64,000 nucleotides of DNA from Pectobacterium fontis (GTDB lineage: Bacteria > Pseudomonadota > Gammaproteobacteria > Enterobacterales > Enterobacteriaceae), in the NCBI RefSeq assembly GCF_000803215.1, contig NZ_JSXC01000034.1:62001-126000 (forward strand). Direction: 5' to 3'. Positions 1 to 8,309 of this stretch are shown one piece after another (the first letter of the stretch is position 1; each line of letters opens with the position of its first letter). Under the pieces are notes generated by a model. It did not search any database and was not told the DNA's origin. It saw nothing but the letters and a program-made list of their open reading frames with translations. The position numbers and the translations under genes are program-made.

Positions 1-758
1 CCTACTACGTGGTCTTTGTGCTGATGCAAAGCCCGACGATGGCCTCTAATCTGATGGGAACGATGGCGATCCTGCAATTCATTGCGGTGATCGGCATGAT
101 CCCGCTATGTATTCGCTTTGGGCCGGCACCGTCTTACCGTTTGGTGGTGTGCCTGTTTGGCGTGAGTGCGCTCTCCTATGCCGTTCTGTGGTACAGCGGC
201 CTGCATGATACGTTCTCTCTGCTGCTGTTGATCTCCGCGCTGGCGGGAATTGGGCGCGGTGGGATCAACTACGTGCCGTGGAATACCTACACCTACATCG
301 CTGATGTGGATGAGGTGATCACCGCCCAGCGTCGCGAAGGGATCTTTGCCGGGATTATGACGCTGACCCGTAAAGCCTCTCAGGCCGGTGCCGTGATGCT
401 GGTGGGCGTGGTGTTGCAGCTATCCGGCTTTGTGTCCGGGCAAAGCGTACAGGCACCGGGCGTCAGCCACACGATTTTGATGATTTTGAGCGTGGGTACG
501 GTGGGCGTGTTGGCGCTGGGCTTCCTGGTGTCCCTGCGCTTTAAACTCAATCTGCAAACGCACAGCGTACTGCGGGAGGAGACGCTGAAAATGCGTGAAG
601 CCGGGCGGCCTGTGCCGGAGAAAATTACGCCACAGGCGCGGGCCACAGTCGAAATGCTGGCGGGTATGCCGTATGAATCGCTATGGGGCAACAACAATAT
701 CGGCTACCTGAACCGCCATAAAGGCGGTAAACCGGTCGCGCACGCCACGCAGCCGTAA
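1..758 (+). CDS. rhiT: GPH-family sugar:cation symporter, C-terminal part (RhiT-like)
   Basis: This is the 3' part of an MFS/GPH (glycoside-pentoside-hexuronide:cation symporter) transporter; the reading frame is open to the window edge, so the start lies upstream. About 250 residues are visible, with several hydrophobic segments (near residues 15-40, 45-65, 70-90, 120-145 and 155-175 of the visible part) and a soluble tail of about 75 residues. The next gene, 37 bp downstream on the same strand, encodes a GH105 hydrolase. In Dickeya the rhiTN pair takes up rhamnogalacturonan oligomers and hydrolyses them in the cytoplasm. The assignment to RhiT rests on this pairing; a related uronate or oligogalacturonide transporter is possible. 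Confidence 0.7.
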   Translation, partial: YYVVFVLMQSPTMASNLMGTMAILQFIAVIGMIPLCIRFGPAPSYRLVVCLFGVSALSYAVLWYSGLHDTFSLLLLISALAGIGRGGINYVPWNTYTYIADVDEVITAQRREGIFAGIMTLTRKASQAGAVMLVGVVLQLSGFVSGQSVQAPGVSHTILMILSVGTVGVLALGFLVSLRFKLNLQTHSVLREETLKMREAGRPVPEKITPQARATVEMLAGMPYESLWGNNNIGYLNRHKGGKPVAHATQP

Positions 759-795
759 CTGTATTGAACTGTTAACTGATAACTCAATTGGATGA

Positions 796-1941
796 ATGAC
801 TATGACCGTATTCAGTGTAAAACATAGCCCACTTTTACGTCAGCCGGAACGTTTCATTTCCCGTGAGGATCTGAAGTCGCTGATTTGCCGTATCACCGAC
901 AATCTGGTGAATATCGAGGATAAAACCGGTGAATTCTTGTTACGGCTGGATGATGGTCGGGTGATTGATACCAAAGGCTGGGCGGGATGGGAATGGACGC
1001 ACGGCATTGGGCTGTACGGCATTTATCAGTATTACCAGCAAACGGGCGACGAGCAGATGCGCGCTATCATTGACGACTGGTTTACTGAACGCCTGGCTGA
1101 AGGCACGCCGACGAAAAATGTCAACACGGTATGCCCGTTCCTGACGCTGGCGTATCGCTATGAAGAAACGGGCGACGCCCGTTGGCTGCCGTATCTGGAG
1201 CGCTGGGCGGAGTGGGTGATGTATGAAATGCCGCGCACGAACAAGCACGGCTTGCAGCACATTGTTTATAACAACGAAAACCACCAGCAGTTGTGGGACG
1301 ACACGCTGATGATGAGCGTGCTGCCGCTGGCGAAAATCGGCAAGTTGTTAAACCGGCCAGAATTTGTGGAAGAAGCGACATATCAGTTCCTGCTGCATGT
1401 GCAATATCTGATGGATCGTGAAAGCGGCCTGTGGTTCCACGGTTGGACGTTTGAAGGGCAGCACAACTATGCCAAAGCACGCTGGGCGCGTGGCAATAGC
1501 TGGCTGACGATTGTGATTCCTGAATTTATCGAGCTGCTGGATCTGCCGGAACACAACGCGACACGGCGCTTCCTCTTGCAGGTGCTGGAAAGCCAGATTG
1601 AGGCACTGGCGAAATATCAGGATGACAGTGGCCTGTGGCATACGCTGATCGATGATCCCAATTCGTACCTTGAAAGCTCGGCAACCGCTGGTTTTGCCTA
1701 CGGGATTTTGAAAGCGGTACGCAAGCGCTATGTTGATCCAAGCTACGCGGAAGTCGCGGAGAAAGCGATTCGCGGCGTGATTAATCACGTCAATCAGAAC
1801 GGTGAACTGACGCAGGTATCATTCGGCACCGCGATGGGCAACGATCTGGATTTCTACCGCAATATCGCGCTGACCTCTATGCCGTACGGTCAGGCGATGG
1901 CGATTCTGTGTCTGGCGGAATACCTGCGGGTTTATCTGTAA
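796..1941 (+). CDS. rhiN: GH105 unsaturated rhamnogalacturonyl hydrolase (RhiN-like)
   Basis: A 381-residue protein with the alternating helix pattern of an (alpha/alpha)6 barrel, as in the YteR/RhiN family (glycoside hydrolase family 105/88). These cytoplasmic enzymes remove the 4,5-unsaturated galacturonyl residue left by rhamnogalacturonan or pectate lyases, feeding the ketodeoxyuronate pathway. The motif W-D-D-T at residues 167-170 fits the position of the catalytic Asp of YteR; the motif W-A-R-G-N-S-W near residue 230 is also typical. No signal peptide is present. The start ATG at 796 has a weak GGA-type ribosome site; ATG 802 is an alternative. It is probably co-transcribed with the upstream transporter and ends at a strong terminator. 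Confidence 0.82.
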   Translation: MTMTVFSVKHSPLLRQPERFISREDLKSLICRITDNLVNIEDKTGEFLLRLDDGRVIDTKGWAGWEWTHGIGLYGIYQYYQQTGDEQMRAIIDDWFTERLAEGTPTKNVNTVCPFLTLAYRYEETGDARWLPYLERWAEWVMYEMPRTNKHGLQHIVYNNENHQQLWDDTLMMSVLPLAKIGKLLNRPEFVEEATYQFLLHVQYLMDRESGLWFHGWTFEGQHNYAKARWARGNSWLTIVIPEFIELLDLPEHNATRRFLLQVLESQIEALAKYQDDSGLWHTLIDDPNSYLESSATAGFAYGILKAVRKRYVDPSYAEVAEKAIRGVINHVNQNGELTQVSFGTAMGNDLDFYRNIALTSMPYGQAMAILCLAEYLRVYL

Positions 1942-1950
1942 CCGGTTAAT

Positions 1951-1984
1951 GCCCCTGTCATTTCTCTTTCAGGGGCCATTTTTT
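1951..1984 (+). terminator. Rho-independent terminator after rhiN
   Basis: A 7-bp G+C-rich stem (GCCCCTG / CAGGGGC) with a 12-nt loop is followed by CA and six T residues, 10 bp after the rhiN stop codon. Confidence 0.85.
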
Positions 1985-2076
1985 CGGACAAATCGATGGC
2001 ACAAAGAGGTTATGCCAGAGCCACTAGCGTGCAACCATTAGGATAGCGATACAGCGATCAGTCAGGGTTATTTTGT

Positions 2077-2220
2077 TTATAACTGAGCAAGAATTGACGA
2101 TCCCAATCCATAAGGTGCGACTTCAACGCCTACGGTAGCAAAGTCGTTACTGACAAAAGAGATCCCTGCGACGTTTCTTGGAACATCTTCTTTGGTAATA
2201 TCTTCGTGTTGCACAACCTG
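2077..2220 (-). pseudogene. 3' remnant of an unidentified gene
   Basis: The minus strand carries 47 open codons ending in TAA at 2077-2079, with protein-like composition (the piece runs from QVVQHEDITKEDV to GLGSSILAQL). No start codon with a ribosome site is visible, and the frame runs upstream into the neighbouring gene region. It looks like the last piece of a gene that was otherwise deleted. I do not recognise the family. It lies in the interval between the rhi genes and the accessory block, consistent with rearrangement at the island border. Confidence 0.35.
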
Positions 2221-2233
2221 CGAGGAAATGCAT

Positions 2234-2605
2234 ATGAAAAGGATGTCTGGTAAGCACGATCATGACAGTCACCGGGAAAGGGTTGGTTATTGGATTGGCA
2301 TTCAGTTTCGGCGCATCCCTCAAAACTATCGTCGTTTGATATATCTACTGTCTCTCCCTTTCTGGGGACCTTTGTGGCTATTTTGGTATTTTCTTATCCG
2401 AGTTGATGATAGGGAGTGGCGTCAAAATTATCTGGAATTGGAAAAATATTGGATAATTTATCCTCAGACAAAAACAAATACAGGGACTCGTTGCTATTAC
2501 TGTGGTTCTAATCGCATAGATAGCTATTTGTGGCGGGGTATATCAGGGTATAGAGTTCATTATTGTCATCAGTGTCGAAAGGATCTTTATCGAACAGCGG
2601 AATAG
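2234..2605 (+). CDS. Small hypothetical membrane protein with C-terminal zinc ribbon
   Basis: I do not recognise the family. The start ATG at 2234 was chosen because GAGG lies 8 bases before it; an in-frame ATG at 2228 and a TTG at 2192 are alternatives. The product has 123 residues: a basic, His-rich N-terminus, one hydrophobic segment near residues 34-53 (motif LLSLPFWGPLWLFWYFLI), and a C-terminal C-x2-C ... C-x2-C arrangement (CYYC and CHQC) that should bind zinc. The coding sequence is A+T-richer than the core genes and has no obvious partner. Function unknown. Confidence 0.55.
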   Translation: MKRMSGKHDHDSHRERVGYWIGIQFRRIPQNYRRLIYLLSLPFWGPLWLFWYFLIRVDDREWRQNYLELEKYWIIYPQTKTNTGTRCYYCGSNRIDSYLWRGISGYRVHYCHQCRKDLYRTAE

Positions 2606-2682
2606 TTGATGTGCCGTATTTATCGTATGGTGCATCATTCATATTGATCGTTAGAGCTGTATATATAGCAAGGCTAAAAATT

Positions 2683-2811
2683 TTACTCCAACACCGCCAC
2701 AAGTTTGTTTAGAGCTGCCGTAAACTTAGCCGGATTTTTAGCGTTCAGTTCCGCTAAGTTACGTTGTTTACAGCGAATAGCCGGGAGATGTTGAATTTCA
2801 GGATCGCGACA
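2683..2811 (-). pseudogene. C-terminal gene remnant truncated at the attachment repeat
   Basis: Reading the minus strand, 42 codons end in TAA at 2683-2685 and have coding character (for example LPAIRCKQRNLAELNAKNPA). The open frame runs into the 120-bp repeat at 2811 and stops 19 bp inside it, so the gene seems cut by the element border. I do not recognise the family. This suggests that the junction at 2811 is the outer edge of the integrated DNA and that the remnant belongs to older chromosomal or island sequence. Confidence 0.35.
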
Positions 2812-2930
2812 CGAAGGGATAAATCAAAACGCATCGGAAAAGATTTTTACGCCAACTTATTGAATCACAACAACATAGGGATTGATAAGGAGGCATAAAA
2901 AAGGAAAGGTGGTGCCGGACTCGGGATCAT
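2811..2930. repeat. 120-bp direct repeat, outer copy: candidate attachment site of element 1
   Basis: This sequence recurs at 10717-10836 without gaps; I count about seven differences by eye. Its right end (GGTGCCGGACTCGG, 2911-2924) matches the 3' end of the tRNA-Phe gene read on the plus strand, less one C. The two copies bracket a gene set that ends with an integrase directly beside the inner copy, which is the layout of an integrated element between its att sites. The long match beyond the tRNA core suggests duplication of flanking sequence or tandem integration of related elements. Confidence 0.75.
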
Positions 2931-3141
2931 TCAGCTTTCTATTAAGTTGAAATATAGAATAAATTTTAATCACTACAGTTGTCAAGACCCGTAGGTTGAC
3001 CCGTATTTTCATAGATAGATCAGGATGATGGGATGCATACGATAAAGAAATGTCCGGTTCGTTCCTTCGGTTCGATTCCCTATGATGTCGATAAATCGTA
3101 ATGACATTAGCGTTACGGTTGCTGTATGATTAATATCCAGA

Positions 3142-3151
3142 GAGTATACTC
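3142..3151. promoter_or_regulatory. Palindrome upstream of the TacA-like antitoxin (candidate operator)
   Basis: GAGTATACTC is a perfect 10-bp palindrome 12 bp before the antitoxin start. RHH antitoxins normally repress their own operon by binding such sites. The ccdA promoter region at 6916-6927 holds a similar palindrome, GAGTATATACTC. Confidence 0.45.
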
Positions 3152-3163
3152 AAGGATAACATC

Positions 3164-3948
<785 letters not shown>

Positions 3949-4029
3949 AATTGATGCTATCATATCAAACACAGTAAATTATATAGTTCAAAATATAGCT
4001 TCACTGTGTTCGACCTTGATTATTATAAT

Positions 4030-4692
4030 TCAATCTTTTGATAAATTAATACTGAACCAAATATCAATGATTTCTATAAGTAGTAGGCATATATTGTGAG
4101 TGATTTCATCTAAACGCTCTATGTTTAACTCTTCATCAATATTAAAACCAAAATATATTAATGTTGCAATAAGGTTTTTCTTATAGTTTTCTTTTTTGTT
4201 TTCAGTAAGAGAATCTAGTAATCCAGTAAGTTTGCGAATTTTAAAATAAGAATCTATTTTTTCTTTGGCATCTGGCTTGAAATTCAATTGTTCATCAAAG
4301 AGTGAGTTAAAAAGTTTCTTTTTATTAAGTGTTTTTATTAGGTCTTCCTGAACATTCGAATTTTCTTTCAAGTAAGTATAAAAATCTCTTTCCTTATTCA
4401 ATATATTATTGTTTTTTGAGTTTATAATTGCGAGTTTATAATTATATAGCCCTATAAAAAATACAAATACAGGTATTAGTGTTAGGGATTGTTTTAAAAA
4501 TGTTATTGGTGTTTTGAATATTTTCTGCGCATCTACAATGCATTTTTCAGAAAAACAAAATGACAAATTTTTTGTTCTAATGATATCTATATATACGATT
4601 ATTGCAGAAGTAATCATTAGTAAAAAACAAAGCGTAACAATTATTATGATAATGTATGATATTATATCTATTAATGGCTTTTTAATTTTCAT
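4030..4692 (-). CDS. Retron effector with two transmembrane segments
   Basis: A 220-residue protein with two strongly hydrophobic segments (about residues 9-37 and 68-87), a short loop containing two Cys between them, and a charged, mostly helical cytoplasmic region of about 130 residues. It begins 11 bases inside the end of the reverse transcriptase gene, so the two are translationally coupled. This is the layout of retrons with a 2TM effector, such as Ec48, in which the effector is thought to damage the inner membrane when the retron detects phage interference. The coding sequence is very A+T-rich compared with the core genes. The family call comes from architecture and context, not from remembered sequence identity. 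Confidence 0.75.
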   Translation of the reverse strand: MKIKKPLIDIISYIIIIIVTLCFLLMITSAIIVYIDIIRTKNLSFCFSEKCIVDAQKIFKTPITFLKQSLTLIPVFVFFIGLYNYKLAIINSKNNNILNKERDFYTYLKENSNVQEDLIKTLNKKKLFNSLFDEQLNFKPDAKEKIDSYFKIRKLTGLLDSLTENKKENYKKNLIATLIYFGFNIDEELNIERLDEITHNICLLLIEIIDIWFSINLSKD

Positions 4693-5863
4693 TTTTTATA
4701 GGACCTATTTGCCTCAATCGCGATCTAAACTCGCTTGCCTCAATTGGATATAGTTTTTTTAATATATCTAGCCGAAAAACAACCTGAAAATATCGACTTT
4801 TATATCTTTCAGTATGACCAAAATTAGTATGATCTTTGGATAAGTTCGATATTACGCGATTGATCCTTTTAATTTCTTTGTGTTCAGGCAGAGGGTCACA
4901 ATGCTTCTTTAGTAATTTTTTCAAAAGTGGATAATCAGGGCAGTTGACGCGTTTGAGCTTGGTTATTTTACCCTTTACAGAGAAATATTTTTTATGATAA
5001 CTTAGTTGCATCCTGATTTTATCATGGCCATAACCAGTTTTTACAACTTGATAAACTTGCGTTCTGATATTTGATCTTTCAATTTTAGTAAATCGTGGAG
5101 TTGTATCTTCTATACATAACCCATGAACTTTGAAAGATTGCGGCGAATCGGCTGACAGTAATTTTGTTTTTTCTTCGTTTACTGTTAATTCCTTTTTATT
5201 AATGAATTCTGAAATAATCGACTCTACAAACTTCCAATCACCTTCTTTTTTTATACGAGATATGGTTATATCATCAATTAAGCGAGTATACCTAAATCCA
5301 AGACCACGAAGATATCTAACTTTACTTGGTTCACAGTCGTAAAAATATAAATTTGCTAAATAAGTACTTGTTGGGGCACCTTGAGGGACAAATCCCTCAT
5401 AAGTAGTTAGCTTTGTGAGGATGCTGGATACTTCATCAGAAAATCGAAAGAGTTCTTTAAATATCTTATAAACGAACCTATCCTTCATTGTTGGAAAGAA
5501 GTTTTCAATGTCTAATTTAATTAAAATCTTGGACTTACAGTGTTGTTGAGCACATAAGATATAATCTCGTGGGCTTTCTTTATCTGGAATGGAACCATAT
5601 AGATAGTCAGGGAAGTTAACTTGACTAAATATTTTATTATTTATTTTTCTGAGTATTGACTTCAACATCCGATTTGGCGCGTATACAATTCTATGACCAC
5701 CGTTCTTTTTTTCAATAGGTGGCTTAATGTAATATGCTTTTTCTACACCATCCGTAATCAGGCTTTCGAATTTAGCTATATCTTTTATACCCAGTAAGGC
5801 AATTAAGCTTTCTTTTCTTTGAATGGGGGTGAAGGTGTTTTTAAAGGAGAAATGTTTTGGCAT
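4682..5863 (-). CDS. Retron-type reverse transcriptase
   Basis: A 393-residue reverse transcriptase. Visible motifs: A region LDIENFF with catalytic Asp118; B region VPQGAPTSTYLANLYF at about 159-174; C region R-L-I-D-D at 194-198 with catalytic Asp197-Asp198, where most retron enzymes have Y-x-D-D; and V-H-G-L near 247-252, where V-T-G is usual. The C-terminal 130 residues are Lys-rich and should bind the msr RNA. The start ATG follows AAGG with 5-base spacing. A noncoding region of about 240 bp upstream holds the msr-msd candidate, and the membrane effector overlaps downstream. Together these genes form one retron operon on the minus strand. Confidence 0.93.
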   Translation of the reverse strand: MPKHFSFKNTFTPIQRKESLIALLGIKDIAKFESLITDGVEKAYYIKPPIEKKNGGHRIVYAPNRMLKSILRKINNKIFSQVNFPDYLYGSIPDKESPRDYILCAQQHCKSKILIKLDIENFFPTMKDRFVYKIFKELFRFSDEVSSILTKLTTYEGFVPQGAPTSTYLANLYFYDCEPSKVRYLRGLGFRYTRLIDDITISRIKKEGDWKFVESIISEFINKKELTVNEEKTKLLSADSPQSFKVHGLCIEDTTPRFTKIERSNIRTQVYQVVKTGYGHDKIRMQLSYHKKYFSVKGKITKLKRVNCPDYPLLKKLLKKHCDPLPEHKEIKRINRVISNLSKDHTNFGHTERYKSRYFQVVFRLDILKKLYPIEASEFRSRLRQIGPIKNEN

Positions 5864-5879
5864 CTGAACCTTCTTAGAT

Positions 5880-6110
5880 AAAAGTTAGCGTCCTCACGGC
5901 CAGGAAGGGCAGTTGAATCCGAAGGAAGCAACGCAAGAGTATAAAGTCCACCCAACCTTCACTAACTTTTTCCAACTGTGTACTGTACTCCGTGGTCTAG
6001 CTTTCGCATGGCTCGCCAGAGTGCACCCAGAAAGACCTTTCGGTCGTCCTAGACTTAAGGACAGATCTTCTTGCTTTAGCGCTTCCTTTTTCATCAAGTG
6101 AGGTGTTCTT
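5880..6110 (-). ncRNA. Candidate msr-msd locus of the retron
   Basis: This is the noncoding stretch directly upstream of the reverse transcriptase. Read on the minus strand it shows: a GACC-GAAA-GGTC tetraloop hairpin (6034-6045), enclosed by GTCTAG (6049-6054) and CTAGAC (5995-6000), as expected of msr; a perfect 9-bp inverted repeat AAAAGTTAG (5962-5970) and CTAACTTTT (5880-5888) enclosing 73 nt, as expected of the msd hairpin, with a smaller GTTG...CAAC hairpin at its tip; and an 8-bp AAGGAAGC (6081-6088) / GCTTCCTT (5922-5929) match that could be the a1/a2 pair. Exact ends, branching G and msDNA length cannot be fixed by eye. Confidence 0.65.
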
Positions 6111-6360
6111 CCCACAGTGTTTTTTTACCAGAAATAAGATAGGTCTTAAAGCTATTTTTTTTCAGATTATGTTTTTTTGTATACTACATGTATTTAAAAT
6201 CTTACCTCATCTTTAAAATTTATTTTTATTCAAATGGTTAATTTTTATAAGGCGTCAGTGTCCCAATAAACTGAACTATTCACTTTTAGAAATTTTTCAA
6301 CACACTGATGCTGTGGATAGTTCTATTAGTAAGGCTTGACACCAACACTCCGAATCTCAA

Positions 6361-6666
6361 TCAAATCCCCCAAAACATAAGATTGATAGCATCCTTGATC
6401 TCATCCGCGTAGTCGCCAAGATCCGCGATAGCCTCTCCAATCACCTCAACAGGAACGCTCGATAGCTCCGTCGTCATCAGCCGATAGTCTTCGCTGTCGA
6501 TGCGGATCAGCGGGAACAGCGTTTTATTCACTTTCTCAGAGAGATGATGTGCTTCGATAATCGGAATGACCATACGCCGCTTGGGTGTCTCGACAATATC
6601 GCTTTGCACATCGACAAACATTTTGTAGTGACTGGCTCGTTTGTATTGATAAACAATAAATTGCAT
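6361..6666 (-). CDS. ccdB: CcdB-type gyrase poison toxin
   Basis: With the ATG at 6666 the product has 101 residues, the length of CcdB of plasmid F, and ends in W-G-I, the C-terminal triad by which CcdB traps the DNA gyrase A subunit. The GTG at 6672 is an alternative start that would add two residues. The start lies three bases after the antitoxin stop codon, so the genes form one coupled operon. The product stabilises the element by killing cells that lose it. No disruption is visible, so the toxin may be active. Confidence 0.92.
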   Translation of the reverse strand: MQFIVYQYKRASHYKMFVDVQSDIVETPKRRMVIPIIEAHHLSEKVNKTLFPLIRIDSEDYRLMTTELSSVPVEVIGEAIADLGDYADEIKDAINLMFWGI

Positions 6667-6668
6667 GA

Positions 6669-6887
6669 TCACCAGTTCCTGTTTTCATCCGCAAAGGAGC
6701 CATTCTGCGCGATAAATCGGGCGACTTCTTCCATCCCTTCGCGGTTTTCCTTTTTCCACTCCTCAGCCCTGATGCGGCGGGCTTCTTTACCAATGGCGTC
6801 ATTCACCAGTCCGGAAATATTGACTCCGGCAGCACTCAGAACCTGATAATTGTCTTTGTCCACGGTAACGCTGACGCGGTGTTTCAT
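6669..6887 (-). CDS. ccdA: CcdA-type antitoxin
   Basis: A 72-residue protein, the same length as CcdA of plasmid F. The N-terminal half (residues 1-40, motif [15 protein letters not shown]) is the ribbon-helix-helix DNA-binding domain, and the C-terminal half ([21 protein letters not shown] region) is the CcdB-binding tail ending in N-W. A GAGGAG ribosome site lies 9 bases before the ATG. It precedes ccdB and probably autorepresses at the palindrome 29 bp upstream. Confidence 0.92.
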   Translation of the reverse strand: MKHRVSVTVDKDNYQVLSAAGVNISGLVNDAIGKEARRIRAEEWKKENREGMEEVARFIAQNGSFADENRNW

Positions 6888-6915
6888 TATAGTGCTCCTC
6901 TCGTGTGCATACTTT

Positions 6916-6927
6916 GAGTATATACTC
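6916..6927. promoter_or_regulatory. Palindrome upstream of ccdA (candidate operator)
   Basis: GAGTATATACTC is a perfect 12-bp palindrome between ccdA and the mobC-like gene. CcdA-CcdB complexes bind such sites to repress their operon. Confidence 0.5.
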
Positions 6928-6945
6928 CGCGTTGTTGTTCAGCAA

Positions 6946-7689
6946 TTAGTCAAAATTTAATGCTAACCGTTTAAGTTCCTCAACCGTATAAACCCGAAAA
7001 ACATGGCGGTGCTTTGCTTCCAGCCTGATGCGCTGATGATTCACGATGACGTGTTTGATGTTATTGAACAGCAGTTCGATAGCCCGTTTTTTCTGTGGAT
7101 CCGGCACGATGTAGAAAACGTACATCCAGTGATTTTGAGTACGCGCCAGTAAATGGTTGGTGATAATCGACTGGTAGCGGGCTTTGGTTTTCAGGCGACG
7201 CTCGGTTTCAATTGCGATGACCGTTCCGTTCGGGAGTGTGATCACCCCATCTGGGCGATGTTTGACCTGATAGCGGCTACGGTACGTTGAACAAGCGCCG
7301 CTAATCCACCCATAAGCGCCTTTCTTTTCCAGAATAAGCCGGGCGAGCTGGTTATCAAGGTGATGCTCCAGCGTCCAGCCGGTGATTTTTGCAGGCTCAA
7401 AGCGTGCAGGAAAACCGTCATCATCTGGCGTGACGACAACGGCTAATCCGTCATTGGTGATCCCCCACAGAGAGATTTTCACCATTCTGGTGTTTATTTC
7501 ATGCTTTTGGACCAATCCCATGTCGATGGCTTTTGCCAGCAACAGATAAAGCGGCTTGTGATTTTTATAATCAAAAAGCAGCATCAGGGTTTTAAAGTCG
7601 CTGTAGGTTTCTTCTTTCAGAAAGGTGAGCAGAAGTCGCATTTTTTCGTGACTACGTGCCCGGCGTTCACGGTAATCAGAAATCAGCAT
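6946..7689 (-). CDS. MobC-like relaxase / replication-relaxation family protein
   Basis: A 247-residue protein resembling MobC of CloDF13-type plasmids, the prototype of MOBC relaxases, which nick DNA at oriT through a restriction-endonuclease-like fold rather than a HUH fold. The N-terminal 80 residues look like a winged helix (FKTLMLLFDYKNHKPLYLLL). The second half has the pattern H-R-P-D-G (144-148), E-x-E (161-163) and K (167-169), typical of PD-(D/E)xK-like sites. A strong AAGGAGG ribosome site precedes the ATG. It suggests that the element can be mobilised by a helper conjugation system. No MobB-like coupling protein is present. Confidence 0.7.
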   Translation of the reverse strand: MLISDYRERRARSHEKMRLLLTFLKEETYSDFKTLMLLFDYKNHKPLYLLLAKAIDMGLVQKHEINTRMVKISLWGITNDGLAVVVTPDDDGFPARFEPAKITGWTLEHHLDNQLARLILEKKGAYGWISGACSTYRSRYQVKHRPDGVITLPNGTVIAIETERRLKTKARYQSIITNHLLARTQNHWMYVFYIVPDPQKKRAIELLFNNIKHVIVNHQRIRLEAKHRHVFRVYTVEELKRLALNFD

Positions 7690-7835
7690 GGTTCCTCCTT
7701 CGCATTTTACTGGGGTGTTCGCTCTTTCGGCTTTATCGCCTCATTACATGGGCGCATACCTTGGGGTACTGGCATGAGTCGACGTCATGAGGCGATCTTG
7801 TGGGGATAAAGAGGTAGCAGCTTTGCAACCATGTG

Positions 7836-8309
7836 CCGGAAAATACATTTCCCGGCACAAAACGGCGTGCGTCAGTGCATGCGGGCTGGACGCCCTTATT
7901 GCCTGTCGCATGGGGGTAATGTCGCGGCTGGACGCCACGCCAAAACCCCCAATGTCAACGGCGGCACACCGTCGCGCGCTACGCGCGACTACCCCCTTTG
8001 AGACGCCGTTTTTAGCCCACTTTTTCTTTTGCCCGTTCCGGTCAGCGAAAAAATGGGAAAACGCCTTCAAAGTGGGTAGTCGCGCCTCGCTACCGGCTTG
8101 TGGCCGGAGACTTAGCGGCGACGGTGTGCGGGGCTGAAGCCCCCCAAATAAACCGACGCGTGGGCGCGTCTTTTTGCTCGCTGGGGCGGCAAAATTTATT
8201 CGGCTCCCCCCGGCCTGCTCGGTTTCCCCTGGGGGAAACGCTCGCGGGTGGGTTCGGGCGACGCAAATTAGCCATTTCTGCGAAATTGAATTTACTCGCC
8301 TCACGCCAC
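7836..8309 (+). repeat. 474-bp structured repeat, copy A
   Basis: This block recurs at 16480-16953 with the same length. Nested inverted repeats are visible: GCACACCGTCG (7964-7974) pairs with CGACGGTGTGC (8119-8129); within it lie a GTCGCGCG-CTA-CGCGCGAC hairpin (7971-7989), a 12-bp stem from GCGCGACTACCC (7983-7994) to GGGTAGTCGCGC (8074-8085), and an inner stem 8016-8026 / 8047-8057. A terminator-like hairpin follows at 8155-8175. The reading frames across it are not conserved in copy B, because a 2-base length difference falls inside the block, so it is probably a structured RNA or DNA element rather than a gene. A minus-strand frame of 226 codons (7744-8424) crosses it but looks accidental. 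Confidence 0.8.
8155..8175 (+). terminator. Terminator-like hairpin inside repeat copy A
   Basis: GACGCG-TGGG-CGCGTC is directly followed by five T residues on the plus strand. The same signal is conserved in copy B. It implies that the repeat is transcribed left to right and that the transcript ends here. Confidence 0.7.

Noticed and set aside
3060..3090. A tRNA-like piece containing GGTTCGATTCC on the plus strand
   Set aside because: The match to a tRNA T-arm is only about 12 bp and no acceptor or anticodon arms are present; it could be chance or a decayed att site in reverse orientation.
2606..3163. Search for a CRISPR array or IS element in the left border interval
   Set aside because: No regularly spaced repeats, no transposase and no terminal inverted repeats were seen here or elsewhere in the window; only the attachment repeat and a gene remnant are present.
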